DNA of 64,000 nt. Source: Silene latifolia. Taxonomy: Eukaryota > Streptophyta > Magnoliopsida > Caryophyllales > Caryophyllaceae. Made by a program: the position numbers and the translations under genes. The stretch is from the NCBI RefSeq assembly GCF_048544455.1, contig NC_133538.1:440880311-440944310 (forward strand). Reading direction: 5' to 3'. The notes under the pieces are model-generated. The model was not told the DNA's origin and made no database searches. It saw only the letters and a program-made list of their open reading frames with translations. Positions within the stretch are counted from its first letter, which is position 1. Each line of letters opens with the position of its first letter. Shown in pieces: positions 14,175 to 24,283 of this stretch.

Positions 14175-14857
14175 CCCGTAACCACACATACCTGATCAAA
14201 AAGAGATGGATACCGCTCCTTCATTGCCTCTTCCGCCTCCCAAGTTGCTTCCTCAACCTCATGATTAGACCATAAAACCTTGAACAACACCAATTCCCTG
14301 AACCTAGTTTTGCAAATCTTGCGATCAAGAATCTGTTTTGGCACCTCAAGATAAGACGAGGATTCATCCAACTCGATGTTCTCCACCTCGAACACATGGG
14401 AAGGATCACTTACATACTTAAATAAATCGAGACACATGGAAAACATTATGTACACGATCCAAAACTGGTGGTAAAGCTAACAGGTAAGCAACCTCTCCCA
14501 CACGACCAAAAATCTCATACGGTCCAATGAACTTTTGACTTAGCTTCCCTTTCTTACCGAACCTCATAACTCCACGCATAGGTGATACTTTCAGAAGAAC
14601 CTTATCCCCAACTTGAAACTCGATGTCCCGACGGTGTAAATCCGCATAGTACTTTTGTCGATCCTGGGCCGCTTTCATCTTTTGCCGAATCACTTTCACT
14701 TGGTCTATCATCTCATGTACCATCTGTGGTCCTAAAATCACTGCCTCAGCTCTATCATCCCAGCAAATCGAACTCCTTCACCTCCTCCCATACAAAGCCT
14801 TAAACGGTGCCATCCTAATACTCATATGGTAGCTGCTGTTGTAAGAAAACTCGATCA
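14175..14857 (-). pseudogene. Array unit 10: integrase C-terminal fragment, split frame
   Basis: Two overlapping minus-strand frames (14129-14455 and 14418-14741) together cover the fragment. The break at 14418-14430 replaces cttccgtaactgag with cttaaataaatcgag. This unit is directly joined to the complete CACTA element, so it marks the original insertion junction. Confidence 0.85.
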
Positions 14858-14870
14858 CACTAGTAAAAAA
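14855..14870. other. Left CACTA end with TSD TCA
   Basis: TCA at 14855-14857 precedes CACTAGTA. The same arrangement, including the TCA, is present at the left end in all ten array units. The duplication event therefore post-dates CACTA insertion. Confidence 0.92.
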
Positions 14871-15762
14871 AAATTATTTGCGACTCCAAAAAATAGGCTA
14901 TTTAAGACGTTTTTGGTGTAGCAGGAAATGGAGGGGCCGCAAATAAGAAATTCATTTGAGACGTTTAAAAAACGCAGCAAATAAATCCTCATTTGAGGCG
15001 TTTTTTCTAAAAAAACGCAGCAAATAGCATTTATTTTAAAAAAAAAATTAAAAAAAAAAACACTTAAACTAAGCTAAAAAAATTAATAAGATAAAATAAA
15101 ATCAATCCAAACAAATGATTTATATATAAATAATCTCTAATATAATTTTATACAATACAATCTTACATAATTTTAGTAAATATTCTAAATTCATACATTA
15201 AATATAAATAAAACCTCTACAACAGTCTAATCTCTTTTCGGCTAATAAAGTTGGCTGCCGTTTTTCTCAGGGAAGGTATTGAGTTGGCTAATGTTGTTGG
15301 CTGATGTTGTGCCAATTTTCTTTTGCCTAACTCCATCACCTGAAATGTTTGGAGGACAAATTTTCAACAACTAGCACAAATTTAACTTAACATGATTACC
15401 CCAATCCAAACTTTAAAAGCTAAAAGCCTGACATTATCCAAAAACTTGTATGAAGTTATTACGAATCAAAATTAAGCAACCAAACTAAAAGATAAACTTG
15501 ACAAACTAAACTAGAAGGCCAGCATGATAGCTAACTTAATGGCTAAGAGGTCAAGACAAAATTAGTAACTTAATCATATTAGGCAAAACAACATGTGTAA
15601 CTTTAGTAGCCCCTTCAACATTAACCTTATTCAAACAATTAAACTCTTAAGTACCTCTCTATCCAACTATGGAGTGCATACGTAGTGCTGGCAACCACAA
15701 TAATGTTAGTACAAATAGAAAAAATGGTAACTAGAATTTTTTATCTTCATCGAGGTCATTTT

Positions 15763-15899
15763 GACTTACGTGCATATCAAAAACAGATTATTTTGTCCCC
15801 TGAGGTGGTTGCAAGTAGATCTGAATGTTTCGGATCCCAACTGAGTTTAACCACATTGTCAGTATGCCCACTTCCATTCAATATCTTTGACCTTACTTT
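15763..15899 (-). pseudogene. Captured fragment of a THO3/TEX1-like WD40 gene
   Basis: Reading the minus strand gives VKDIE, then after a 1-nt shift a stretch containing GHTDNVVKLSWDPKHSDLLA and TSGDKI, ending near YARK. This is the pattern of one WD40 blade (GH...DPK...ATASGDK...LWDAR) and fits the N-terminal region of plant THO complex subunit 3 (mRNA export) better than any other WD40 protein I recall. It is clearly dead: a frameshift near 15875, the Trp of the WD motif is TGA, and the next Asp is Tyr. About 135 bp only, lying just inside the array breakpoint at 15751. The family match is from memory, not a search. Confidence 0.62.
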
Positions 15900-16852
15900 G
15901 CGACAACTATAAAAAAAAAAGGAAAACAATTATTTAGCTGAATGGCTGTCTTTGCAAACTACTGTGAGAAGCAGATATACATATTTTATTCTCCATAACA
16001 CACAAATCAGCATGCTTTTTGTGTAAACACATGCTGACTAAGTCGAAACCGCAAACATAAAGTATCAATCAGTATGCCTGTAAGTTAACAAAAAACTATA
16101 AAAATGCAACCTGGTGAGCAAAAATAGTATGTGTTCCCTCTTTTTACCAGCTTCAGGCTACCGCGTCCTTCCTTCTTATTGGATCTCCTAAAAAAACAGA
16201 ATATTTATCAGAGTTTAAGGGAAAGGGGAAGAAAACCTATCTAAACTAGGTGGTGTACTAAATGGGCCATAAATGACTTCCTTAACAGAAGCAAAGACGA
16301 CATCTAATGATAGAAAGACAGCTAAAAAACTCAATTATTTCTCACTTCCATCAGTGATTGTTCGAACCCACAGTTATAAAATGACAATGACAGAGTTACC
16401 TCTTATTCAAATATATGAAAAAAATGTCAGATACCTACAACATCATATACTCTTCAGACCATTAAGAAGTATTTGAATGAGACTACACAGGATTTAGTGA
16501 TTATTCATGAGTTGAAGGTAAAAGATCAAATAACAACTAATAGTTCATGGGATAGTTCTAGCACCAACGACTTGAGAGAGAAAAAGATGGTTGTAAAGTA
16601 TTGCACTATTGTTTCACAGCTAAATAAACTAACAAAAAATTAACTCTCAAGATATATATAGAAAATATCGTCAAGACTTACACCTTTCAAGTAACAACAA
16701 GGATCATTTTATTGAGCTACAACTATTAAAACAAGTCGCAAATACATCGACATCATGGTTAACTTGCTTGGATTCTTTTAGAGCTAAAGAGCACCTTATC
16801 TGGCCATCTATGATCGCAACATAATGGCGAATCCTAAAGCTATTTCATATTT

Positions 16853-16926
16853 AACAAGAAGTGACACCAGCAATCTATCTTAACCTTATCATAAATGGAA
16901 ACTTTATGGAATACTCAACTAGTGAT
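16853..16926. repeat. Dispersed direct repeat, copy 1 (copy 2 at 18028-18105)
   Basis: About 74 bp beginning aacaagaagtgacaccagc and running to atactcaac(t/a)agtga is present here and again at 18028-18105 with a few changes. The second copy ends shortly before an internal transposon terminus (18111-18128), suggesting rearrangement within the CACTA element. Confidence 0.85.
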
Positions 16927-17010
16927 AGGTAATAGAGAAACAAATATATAAACACTGACCTGACAAGTGATAGGTATTAGAGAAACAAATATATAAACAC
17001 TGACCTGACA
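16921..17010. repeat. 45-bp tandem duplication
   Basis: The 45-bp sequence starting agtgataggt and ending ctgacctgaca occurs twice in direct succession (16921-16965 and 16966-17010) with one difference. It lies next to the dispersed repeat at 16853-16926. Confidence 0.9.
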
Positions 17011-17800
17011 TTAAAAACTGAATCAAACATGTGAAGAGAGAATCAAGCATAAACAAAAAAATGAGAAATTGTCGAATTATACAAATTTTATAAAAACTGA
17101 TGTGAATTTGATTCAAAAAGGGGGATGTAGGGTTACTTCAAGGAAAGGGAATTTGATTCATTGAACAAAATTGATGGATAGAAAATTAGAAATTCTGAAG
17201 TTGTTATTACTTATTACTATTGATGTGTTAGATGCTAGTAGGTGAGTTGACTCATAATTGACGAGAAATTAGAAAGAAAGAGCGGTGTTGAATGTGATAC
17301 TTGAATCTTCAAGTACAGGTGTGCTGCTATATAGAATATATCACCAGTTTATTGTTTAAGACTGTCTCAACTTAAGACGGCTCTCGACCCGATTGAAATA
17401 AAAGGAATGTGTAAGATCTCTTAAGTTAAGGCGGTCTTAACCCTTAAACAAGATCAATTGTGTAGATATATACTACTCGTGAAAGCTGCCAAATAAATCC
17501 CACGTCAGAATAATATACACAAAAGGAACAGTTGTGATTTGTGAGTCTTGTGACTTGCAAAACTCATTAAAAAGACAGTGTCTCGTAACTGATCCATTAT
17601 ACTGACAAGCAATATGTTTAGCATCTTTAGCATCGTCAAAACCATAAGACTACCCTCTTATTACTAGCAACAAAACAATAATCAAGTTCGAATAAAGAAA
17701 AAACGACAATCAAAACCAAGCAACTTTGGGACTGAAATAATGAGACCAGCAGCTCAAACAATGAAAAAGAAATAACTTAATTAAGTAAGAAGCAATATAC

Positions 17801-17910
17801 CTTCAATGAACTTGAATCCGGTTCCTCTGTTTTGGAGTTATTTTGAGCTCAGGAACCTTCTTTGCACAGCCGAGAGTTTTGAGAATGTCTTCTGATTACT
17901 GCATTGTGGA
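17801..17910 (-). pseudogene. Exon-like fragment, unassigned
   Basis: The minus strand reads as a plausible coding stretch (containing ILKTLG and KVPELKITPKQRNR) and is followed by a gtatat donor-like sequence at 17800. A stop codon lies near the end and another near the start. It may be another captured host exon, but I do not recognise the protein and give it low weight. Confidence 0.25.
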
Positions 17911-18110
17911 TTAGCGGGAACTAACGCCTGACAATTAGCTAGTTTAATGCACAAGTGTACGTTATCCTAACTGATTGATAAATTCACAATCTAATTACAC
18001 AAAATCATAAATTTCAGAAACCTCATTTTTAACAAGAAGTGACACCAGCAATCCATCTTAACCTTATCATAAATGGAAACTTTAAGGAATACTCAACAAG
18101 TGAGCAAGTA

Positions 18111-18128
18111 AATGTTTTTCTACTAGTG
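18111..18128. repeat. Internal copy of the CACTA right terminus (18 bp)
   Basis: The 18 bases aatgtttttctactagtg are identical to the element's right end at 19980-19997. The GAGGCG/GCCGCAAAT subterminal repeats of the true end are absent here, so this is an isolated terminus, perhaps left by an older nested or aborted event. Confidence 0.75.
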
Positions 18129-18189
18129 AAATAAGTGATCAGGAACAAATGCAAACAAAGGTCAACATGCAACATATTCTGAATAATGA

Positions 18190-18847
18190 TACGAACAATT
18201 CTACAACACGAACATCAGACGGTAAATGTACATATAAAGCAGAAAATTTATTGTTATTGTTCGTGAGCTCAAAGCCCGCACCAGCACTGTACAAAGGTAT
18301 TCCTCTTCCTGCAACGTTTACATTCATGTTTCTCCAGCTTTTTCTAGGTTGATAATATGCATCCAACTACAAAATTCCATAACAAAAATCAGACGTGGCT
18401 ATCTCAACGACAGCATTCCCAATGGCTCCTGGCATTGGCGATTAGATGGCTGTGTACACTAGTCCTAACGAAAATATAGAGGTTTTTTTGATGACTCGAA
18501 ACCCAAAAAAAGTGTGGTGTTGCATCAACCTACTGAAGGAAATTTGTGACAAAATCTCCCACTTTCTATGCCTAATCTCAGTGGTGGATACACCGAGAAT
18601 ATTTGAAGATAAATGGTACGAAAGCAATGGTTAGAGAGTAATAGTAAGAAAAGAAGCTTACTTGACCAGAGGCAACAATGAGATCATAATATCGAAGGAT
18701 GATGTTAGAGAAGCTAACATGAATGCCGAAGAAGGTAGCAGTGTTATGCACGGTTATATATAGTGAGCAGTTCACTGTCAGCAGCTTTGTCGGTACCCCT
18801 CTTAAGTCTGATCCTTCCTCATAATATATGTTGTTTACTTTCATATT
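18190..18847 (-). pseudogene. Captured fragment of a LEA_2/NHL-like membrane-protein gene, two exons with intron
   Basis: Minus-strand exon A (18662-18847, exactly 62 codons) reads MKVNNIYYEEGSDLRGVPTK then continues through NTATFFGIHVS to VASGQ. It is bounded by ttgtag before it and gtaagc after it. Exon B starts at 18366 after ttttgtag and reads LDAYYQPRKSWRNMNVNVAG, then IPLYSAGAGF, fading out near 18190. Both exons are in phase 0, and the 295-bp intron keeps GT-AG borders. The motif order (GVPTKLL, NPATFFGIHVS, YYQPRKS, PLYGAG) matches a family of plant LEA group 2/NDR1-HIN1-like single-pass membrane proteins. The retained intron shows capture from genomic DNA rather than mRNA. Both ends of the gene are missing. 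The family assignment is from memory. Confidence 0.65.
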
Positions 18848-19805
18848 CTACAATTAATTTCAAAATTAGCAAAATGAGAAATTATAACTGAGAAATTAGA
18901 AACATGCTACAATAACAAGCAAATTTAAAACATCAACGCAAGAGTAAACCATCCATGAAATGCTACTTTTAAGTCGTTTATCTGCGGACGAGTTTGGATG
19001 ATATGAAATATTCAGAATATGTTGGAATAATCAATCGAAAAAATCATAATTACTTATTATACTAGAAAGAGTATTTCATCAACATCCTCTTAGCTTAAAA
19101 TTATACTTCTAATGACAATCAAAAATCACATTTAAGCCTTCAAATAATAGCATATATAGATGACATGCTTCTTAAATTGAAACATGAAATTAACATAAAC
19201 AAAGTCAACAACATCGCAGCTACATATGATAATCATCCAAACAAATGAACATTAATCTCAGTCAATTAACATCAAATATTCCAAATAAACAACAAGATTG
19301 CATAATTACGAACTAAAATAAGCGTGAAAATACCTAAAAGTTGGATCTTAGACTTGAGTTGATCGAACTCGATTTTAATCGCCGAAGAATCATCCGTGAC
19401 TTGAGATGGAATTGGAAAACCCTAACAAATTTAAAGAGAAAATTCAACAGTAAATCACCTTTGTCAAATAGAGCAAAAGTGAAATAATGTGAGAAAAATG
19501 CAGATCTTGAGCCGTATAGATGAGGAACAATGCATTGAAGTTTCGCGAGAATGGAAAGTGCAGATCTTGAGCCGTATCGGTGCATTCGTAGTGGCCTAGT
19601 GGGCGAGAGTGGAGCGCGATGTACGGTGGTCGACGATGGACGGTGGTCGAAGACGGACGATGTTGTGCAATGATGGTATGTGTGAGAGTGTTAGGGTTGA
19701 GGCCTTAGGAGTGAGTAGTGAGGGTTGGGTATGTGGCTGTGAATAATGAGGGACCGAGGAAGTTAGGTAAGGTAGCCTTCATTTTCATTTTTTTTTTTTT
19801 TTTTT
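18848..19805. other. CACTA right interior, no gene seen
   Basis: Intron-like AT-rich sequence directly upstream (minus orientation) of captured exon A, then a GC-richer block (19590-19770) with repeats of gatggacggtggtcga-type sequence and a poly-T run at 19788-19804. No coding support. Confidence 0.5.
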
Positions 19806-20000
19806 AAAGTTGCAGATTCTTTTGAGGCGTGTATGCCAAAAACGCCGCATATGTGTTATTTGAGGCGGTTTTTTTTTTTAAAAACGCCTCAAATGGTTTT
19901 ATGTTTCCAAAAAAAGAAAAATCTAGATTTTTATTTGCTGCTGTTTGGCAAAAACGCCTCAAATAAAGAGCCGCAAATTAATGTTTTTCTACTAGTGTCA
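19806..20000. repeat. CACTA right subterminal repeats, terminus and TSD
   Basis: Four copies of TTTGAGGCG or its complement CGCCTCAAA, with poly-T/poly-A spacers, form inverted pairs. One pair at about 19857-19894 can fold into a long hairpin. The block ends with GCCGCAAATTAATG, the terminus CTACTAGTG and the TSD TCA. The same GAGGCG/ACGCAGCAAAT block sits inside the left end (14890-15030 and in every array unit). Such subterminal arrays bind the transposase in known CACTA elements. Confidence 0.85.
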
Positions 20001-20860
20001 GATCCAATCTATCTTCTCAACTACCACCAAACTCCATCACACAAGCTCTCAACATATCCTCCAAAGTCTTGATAGTTCTCTCTGTTTGTCCATCTGTTAC
20101 AGGATGAAATGTCGTACTCATTTTCAAGGTAGTTCCCATCATCTCCTGCAACACTTGCCAAAACCGTGAAATGAAACTCGCATCCCGATCTGACATAATG
20201 TCCTTTGGGACTCCATGTAACCTCACCACATGCTTCCTATATCCATTAGCCAACTGAACCTTACTCCATGTATCCTTCATTGGAATAAAGTGAGCCGACT
20301 TAGTCAAACGGTCAACGATCACCCATATCATGTTATTACCCTGCTGGCTCCTTGATAAACCCACTATAAAATCCATGGAGATAGACTCCCATTTCCACTC
20401 AGGCACCTCAAGAGACTGAATCTTACCTTGCGGTCTTCGCTGCTCTCCTTTAACCCTCTGACATGTCAAACATCTAGCCACAAACTCAACTGTTTCCCTT
20501 TTCATCCCAGGCCGCCAGAAAGTCTTCTTCAGATCTCTATACAGCTTGTCACCACTTGGATGCACTGAATATGGTGTGCAATGAGCCTCAGTCATGATTA
20601 TCTTTTTCAACTCCTCATCCCTCGGCACATACCATCTCCCATCAAACCGAACACTCCCATTAGAATGAATAAAGAACTGAGACAATATCCCTTTCTCTAC
20701 TCCAGCTCTCCACTCCTGAATCTTAGAATCAAGAGCCTGCTTCCTGCGAATATCATCATAAAGATCTGGCTCCACTGTCAAGTCTCCTCTAGCATCCCCT
20801 TTTTGTATCACATGTATCCCCATCTTACCCACCTCATCTCTCAACCTCATCAAAGACATA
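20001..20860 (-). pseudogene. E0: chromovirus (Tekay-like) integrase, N-terminal two thirds
   Basis: The minus-strand frame 20017-20859 (280 codons) begins at the RNase H/integrase linker. It shows the HHCC zinc finger (HCTPYSVHP then CLTC) and the catalytic core with MDFIVGL (first Asp), SDRDASF (second Asp) and GQTERTIKTLED (Glu). It ends at a TGA replacing the Trp codon after MEFGGS (20015-20017), just before the CACTA insertion; its C-terminal part is the integrase segment of the array. The upstream RT/RNase H part is missing because E1's LTR starts at 20861. Sequence is close to E1 (29030-29425, 43447-43856), so the two are members of one family in opposite orientation. Confidence 0.9.
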
Positions 20861-20890
20861 TGTAATACTACGATTTTCTGTACTGTTGGG

Positions 20891-21076
20891 TACTCTGTCG
20901 AGTAAGTGAGTTTTGGTTACGAAATAGTATTATGTCTGATGGGTACTCGATCGAGTAGGGACCACTTGATCGAGTAGGGGACACTCGATCGAGTAAGTCA
21001 CTTACTCGATCAAGTAAGTTGGTTTTTACGGGTTACTTTCCCGGGTTTTGTTAGCAATGCGAGAAAGATATATAAA
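20891..21076 (+). promoter_or_regulatory. E1 LTR promoter: TCGATCGA palindrome cluster and TATA box
   Basis: Five copies, two exact and three near-exact, of the palindrome ACTCGATCGAGT lie at 20891-21016. They are followed after 52 bp by TATATAAA at 21069-21076. Position in U3 just upstream of TATA suggests a cis-regulatory cluster; that function is inferred. Confidence 0.7.
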
Positions 21077-21406
21077 CACCTTTTGCCAGTTCTTTTCACT
21101 TTTTACCCTATTCTAAACTTCACAAAGATAAAAAAAAAGTTACGTTGCTTCTCTCTTTCGCATTGCTATCGAATCCTAAGGCTTGTGACGTCGGAATCCA
21201 GAGTTCTTTACGTCGTTGAGACCGTCGTGTTTTGGGTAAGATCCTAGTATAGTTTTTATGTTGTTTCATTGATTTTGGTTGAAACTCTAATTAGGTAGAT
21301 TGGGGGTTTTGGGGTGTATTGTTGATATTAGATGGTAATTGTATGATTGATAGGAGGTGATTTCGTAGAGGAACGTTTCTGATTAGCTGATTGTGACGAT
21401 CTAGGT

Positions 21407-24283
21407 TGTAACACCCGCGAATTTTCCACTTTGACATTTATAATTTAATTAACCGTTCTATTGTCTTATTTATATTTTTAATTATTTAATTTAATTAATT
21501 ACATTATTAAACATGATTTTTATAAATATTATATTTTTAAAGCTTAAGTTATACAAAATAAATATTTTGGTCGGATAATAATGATAATAATAATAATATT
21601 TCCCGTCTTGAGTTGTAGTGGGCTTGAGACGTAATTTCTAGTGCATATCGACTCAATCTTGCATGTTGGGCCTAGTATGACTAATGGGCTCACATACTAC
21701 TCTTTCCTCCTCATAAATATCATGAAGGAAACCCTAGAACACACCTCCCTCCTCAATTTTTCAAAGATTCATCTTCAACAACCACCACCATTTTTATACA
21801 TTTCTCTTACAAATCTTCAAAACTCCATAACTTGCTCAATTCTTGTCCAAATCAAGTGATTTTCGCGCCTATCTCTCCCTCTAATCGCCCTCCATCTTTC
21901 TAGGTAAGAAAGAGTCCGACTTTCCTCCTTATAAAGAGCTGTCGAACCATTTTACACTTGGTAACCTTTTTCTAGTTTCGATTCTTAGTCTTATTTTGTG
22001 TTTTCTTATGTTTAGGAGAAAGTTTAGTTGACCCTAAGTGGATTCTTGAAAGGTAGACGATTCTATTGTGGATTAAAGAGCTAAAAGGTAACGGTGATGG
22101 GTTACTCGACATTATGTCAATTTAATGTGTTTATATGTTGTGGTTTATTCTTGTGTTTGTTAAAGTATGAATCTTTACATGTTTCACATGTTCATTGTTA
22201 GATAAATTGGTTTGTGAAACCGTCTTATGGTTGTTTGAGGAATTTCTAGTCTTTTGTCACATGTTTGTTCAATTGGATTAAATGGGTTGTTTACATATGT
22301 TAATTAGAGAAAAATCCGTCTTAATCATGCTTAGTTGACATGTTTAATTGTGTCATGAGATTATTTATTGGATTAATATTGTAAATGATGAAGTTGGTAG
22401 TATGGTTGTTTTGAAATATGTCTTAAATGGTGAATTAGTATGTGGGTATGTTGAGATCTAAGCTTTTGAGTGAAAAAGATGGAATCTTTATGTTGAGTTT
22501 ACCTTATTAAGTCTTATTCATGAACATGGAGTAATTTATGAATGTTGTATGTTGTGGATTCTTGTTTTTAATTGTATATTTGATACTTGGAGGTTGATTA
22601 TGTGTCCAACAATGATGTTGAAGCAACTTTGGGTAGAATTGGTGGTGTGTTGGTTGAATTCCTTTATTATAATGGTGTTATTTAAATTCTGGTGCAAATG
22701 AGCCAAGCTCATCCTTGTGAATTTACGGAAAGTGACATTTTAAATGCTGTAAAGTTTGAGCTTCAGCTCATTATGGACAACATTCATTTTAAGGTTGTTT
22801 TCTTATCAAGTGACCATCTACTTGGTTAAGTTAAGTGCTTTTATACGTTATGTTGCATGATTTACTTCATAGGCTTCTTACTCTTTGTTCCAATGCTCAT
22901 ATATGGTGCGGGTTTGGTCCCCACCCTACCGGGGGAGTTCTCTTATGGTTTCTCTTCACTTATAACTTCTATTAATCATTTATTTAATTACGCATCCTTC
23001 TTATGATTGGTAAATGGTCAATTTAGGATTTGTTTATGTTATGATAATGCGAATTATTGTTGTTACTCGTATTTGTGACCGGAGTGTGACGATTTACATT
23101 GTGTGACTACTCGACATTCCTTATTTGTTTGCCCTCGGACATTGGGTCACGATTAGGTGCCATTGTTTCCGAGTTGGGCTATCTTCCTTCCGCCTCTTCG
23201 GACTTTGGGGTACGGCTAGGTACCATTGTTCCGATTTGGGGTTACTCGACCTTGGGGCACGGCTAGGTGTCATGGATCGAGTCTTGGATACGATTTGGGA
23301 TTGTATGTCGAATCGGGTGTCGTCCATCCCGAGAGTCGGCGATTTAGACTAGGACCGTATTATGATCGTCGTCCTACCGGGAGGTTGGAGTCTAGGGGTT
23401 TGTCTTGTTTTGAGTCAATCCTTTGTAAATGTCTTGCTTGTTACGGTCATTGGCGTGTTCTTATATACGAGAGTGCACGTCTTCTATGATTGTTTGTGAG
23501 AGTCTTGGTCCTATCGGATACTAGTGGTGAGATGCAAGCCCCTAGTTGCGATATGATCGCCGGGATCGATGTTCCCATCCGTTCTTATGGTGAGATGCAA
23601 GCCATAAGTATGAATGTGACATTAGTAGCCACGTCCCGTGCTATGGTTGTTAAGAGGTTTTCAAGTAATGGCTATTGGTTTCCATCCATGTATTTTCTAT
23701 TCAATTGATCCGTTGTTTACCTTCTTCATATGATTCGATGCCTAATCTCATATCCATGTTTTGGTTACCTTGAATGCATGTTTAATATAATGTACCATGC
23801 CTATCTCATTAAGAATGCAATGTGCCTATCTCCTTACGATTATCGTTTATATTCCCTTGTTCATATTATTCAAGTATGATGCATGATTAATATGTTTAAT
23901 TAAGTTCTTGCTTATGTGCATTTTGACATATTGTGGGTGGGAGAACCCCCGAGTTACTCCCCATTTGACCGTGCGTTCATGTTTACATGAATGACGGGTT
24001 TGTGATGCGATTATGGGAAGACGTGTGAGCTAGCGAGAACGTTGAACCTTGGACCTTAGTTATAGTTTGCTTAGACTCACCTATCGTTAGACTTGTGTTT
24101 ATTCATGGGATATCTTTTCCCCAACGCACTTCGTTTTTAATTGTAAACTTATTCATTTTACTTTTCATTTTCGTTTGATCACTTATGGTGAATTTCACAC
24201 TTTAAACTTTAAAGGTTTTAAAAATCCCTTATTTTCCGCTTAGATTTAATAGTTCTTTTGATGCCTCATCGAGGGGTGTCACA
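21407..24283 (+). mobile_element. Solo LTR of another Ty3/gypsy-like family, 2877 bp
   Basis: Begins TGTAACACCC and ends GGGTGTCACA, a near-perfect 10-bp terminal repeat. It is flanked by the perfect 5-bp TSD TAGGT (21402-21406 and 24284-24288). There is no primer site, polypurine tract or coding sequence, so it is a solo LTR left by LTR-LTR recombination. It splits the E1 LTR. The LTR is long; Tat/Ogre- or Tekay-type elements can have LTRs this large, but I cannot assign the family. Frames inside it (for example 23125-23708) look like chance. Confidence 0.85.

Larger units (their letters stand above)
1..15751. repeat. Head-to-tail array of a ~1.575 kb chromovirus/CACTA hybrid unit (9 full + 1 partial)
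   Basis: Ten copies of one unit follow each other with a period of 1573-1581 bp. Unit starts: before 1, then 1566, 3143, 4721, 6299, 7872, 9445, 11022, 12597 and 14175. Each unit has about 683 bp of antisense chromovirus integrase 3' sequence, then about 894 bp of the left end of a CACTA transposon. The CACTAGT starts lie at 674, 2249, 3825, 5403, 6981, 8554, 10127, 11704, 13281 and 14858. Only the last unit runs on into the rest of the CACTA element, after 15751. Units meet at the short string atcttcatc, which also occurs in the CACTA interior at 15743-15751, so the founding duplication may have used microhomology (inference). Copies are very similar, with subfamilies. The array continues beyond the left edge. 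Confidence 0.95.
15900..17800. other. CACTA interior without recognisable gene
   Basis: AT-rich sequence with only short chance frames. It contains a 45-bp tandem duplication (16921-17010) and part of a dispersed direct repeat (16853-16926). A possible mini-exon with AG/GT borders sits on the minus strand near 16150-16190, but I cannot assign it. Near 17340-17450 there are diverged copies of an aagacggtct-type motif common in plant MITEs. Confidence 0.5.
14858..19997. mobile_element. CACTA (En/Spm-type) DNA transposon, non-autonomous, with captured gene fragments
   Basis: The element begins CACTAGTAAAAA and ends TTTTTCTACTAGTG, giving an imperfect terminal inverted repeat of about 13 bp plus a shared ATTTGCG(A/G)CTC subterminal block. 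It is flanked by the 3-bp duplication TCA (14855-14857 and 19998-20000), the size expected for CACTA elements. Removing the element and one TSD rejoins the chromovirus integrase, as the undisrupted E1 copy at 43900-43930 shows. Length is 5140 bp. No transposase (TNPD/TNPA-like) frame is recognisable, so it is probably mobilised in trans or dead. Its left 894 bp are amplified in the array. Confidence 0.93.

Noticed and set aside
155..14803. Recurrent 62-73 residue frames on both strands in every array unit (such as those starting MAPQDKTRIHP or MILSEEPYPQ)
   Set aside because: They lie opposite or out of frame with the integrase remnant and are repeated only because the DNA is repeated.
1..15751. 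Could the regular array be a CRISPR or a known satellite?
   Set aside because: Units are 1.6 kb, contiguous and without spacers, and are explained by transposon sequence.
14858..19997. A transposase gene in the CACTA element
   Set aside because: No frame over 95 residues and no TNPD/TNPA-like motif on either strand; treated as non-autonomous.
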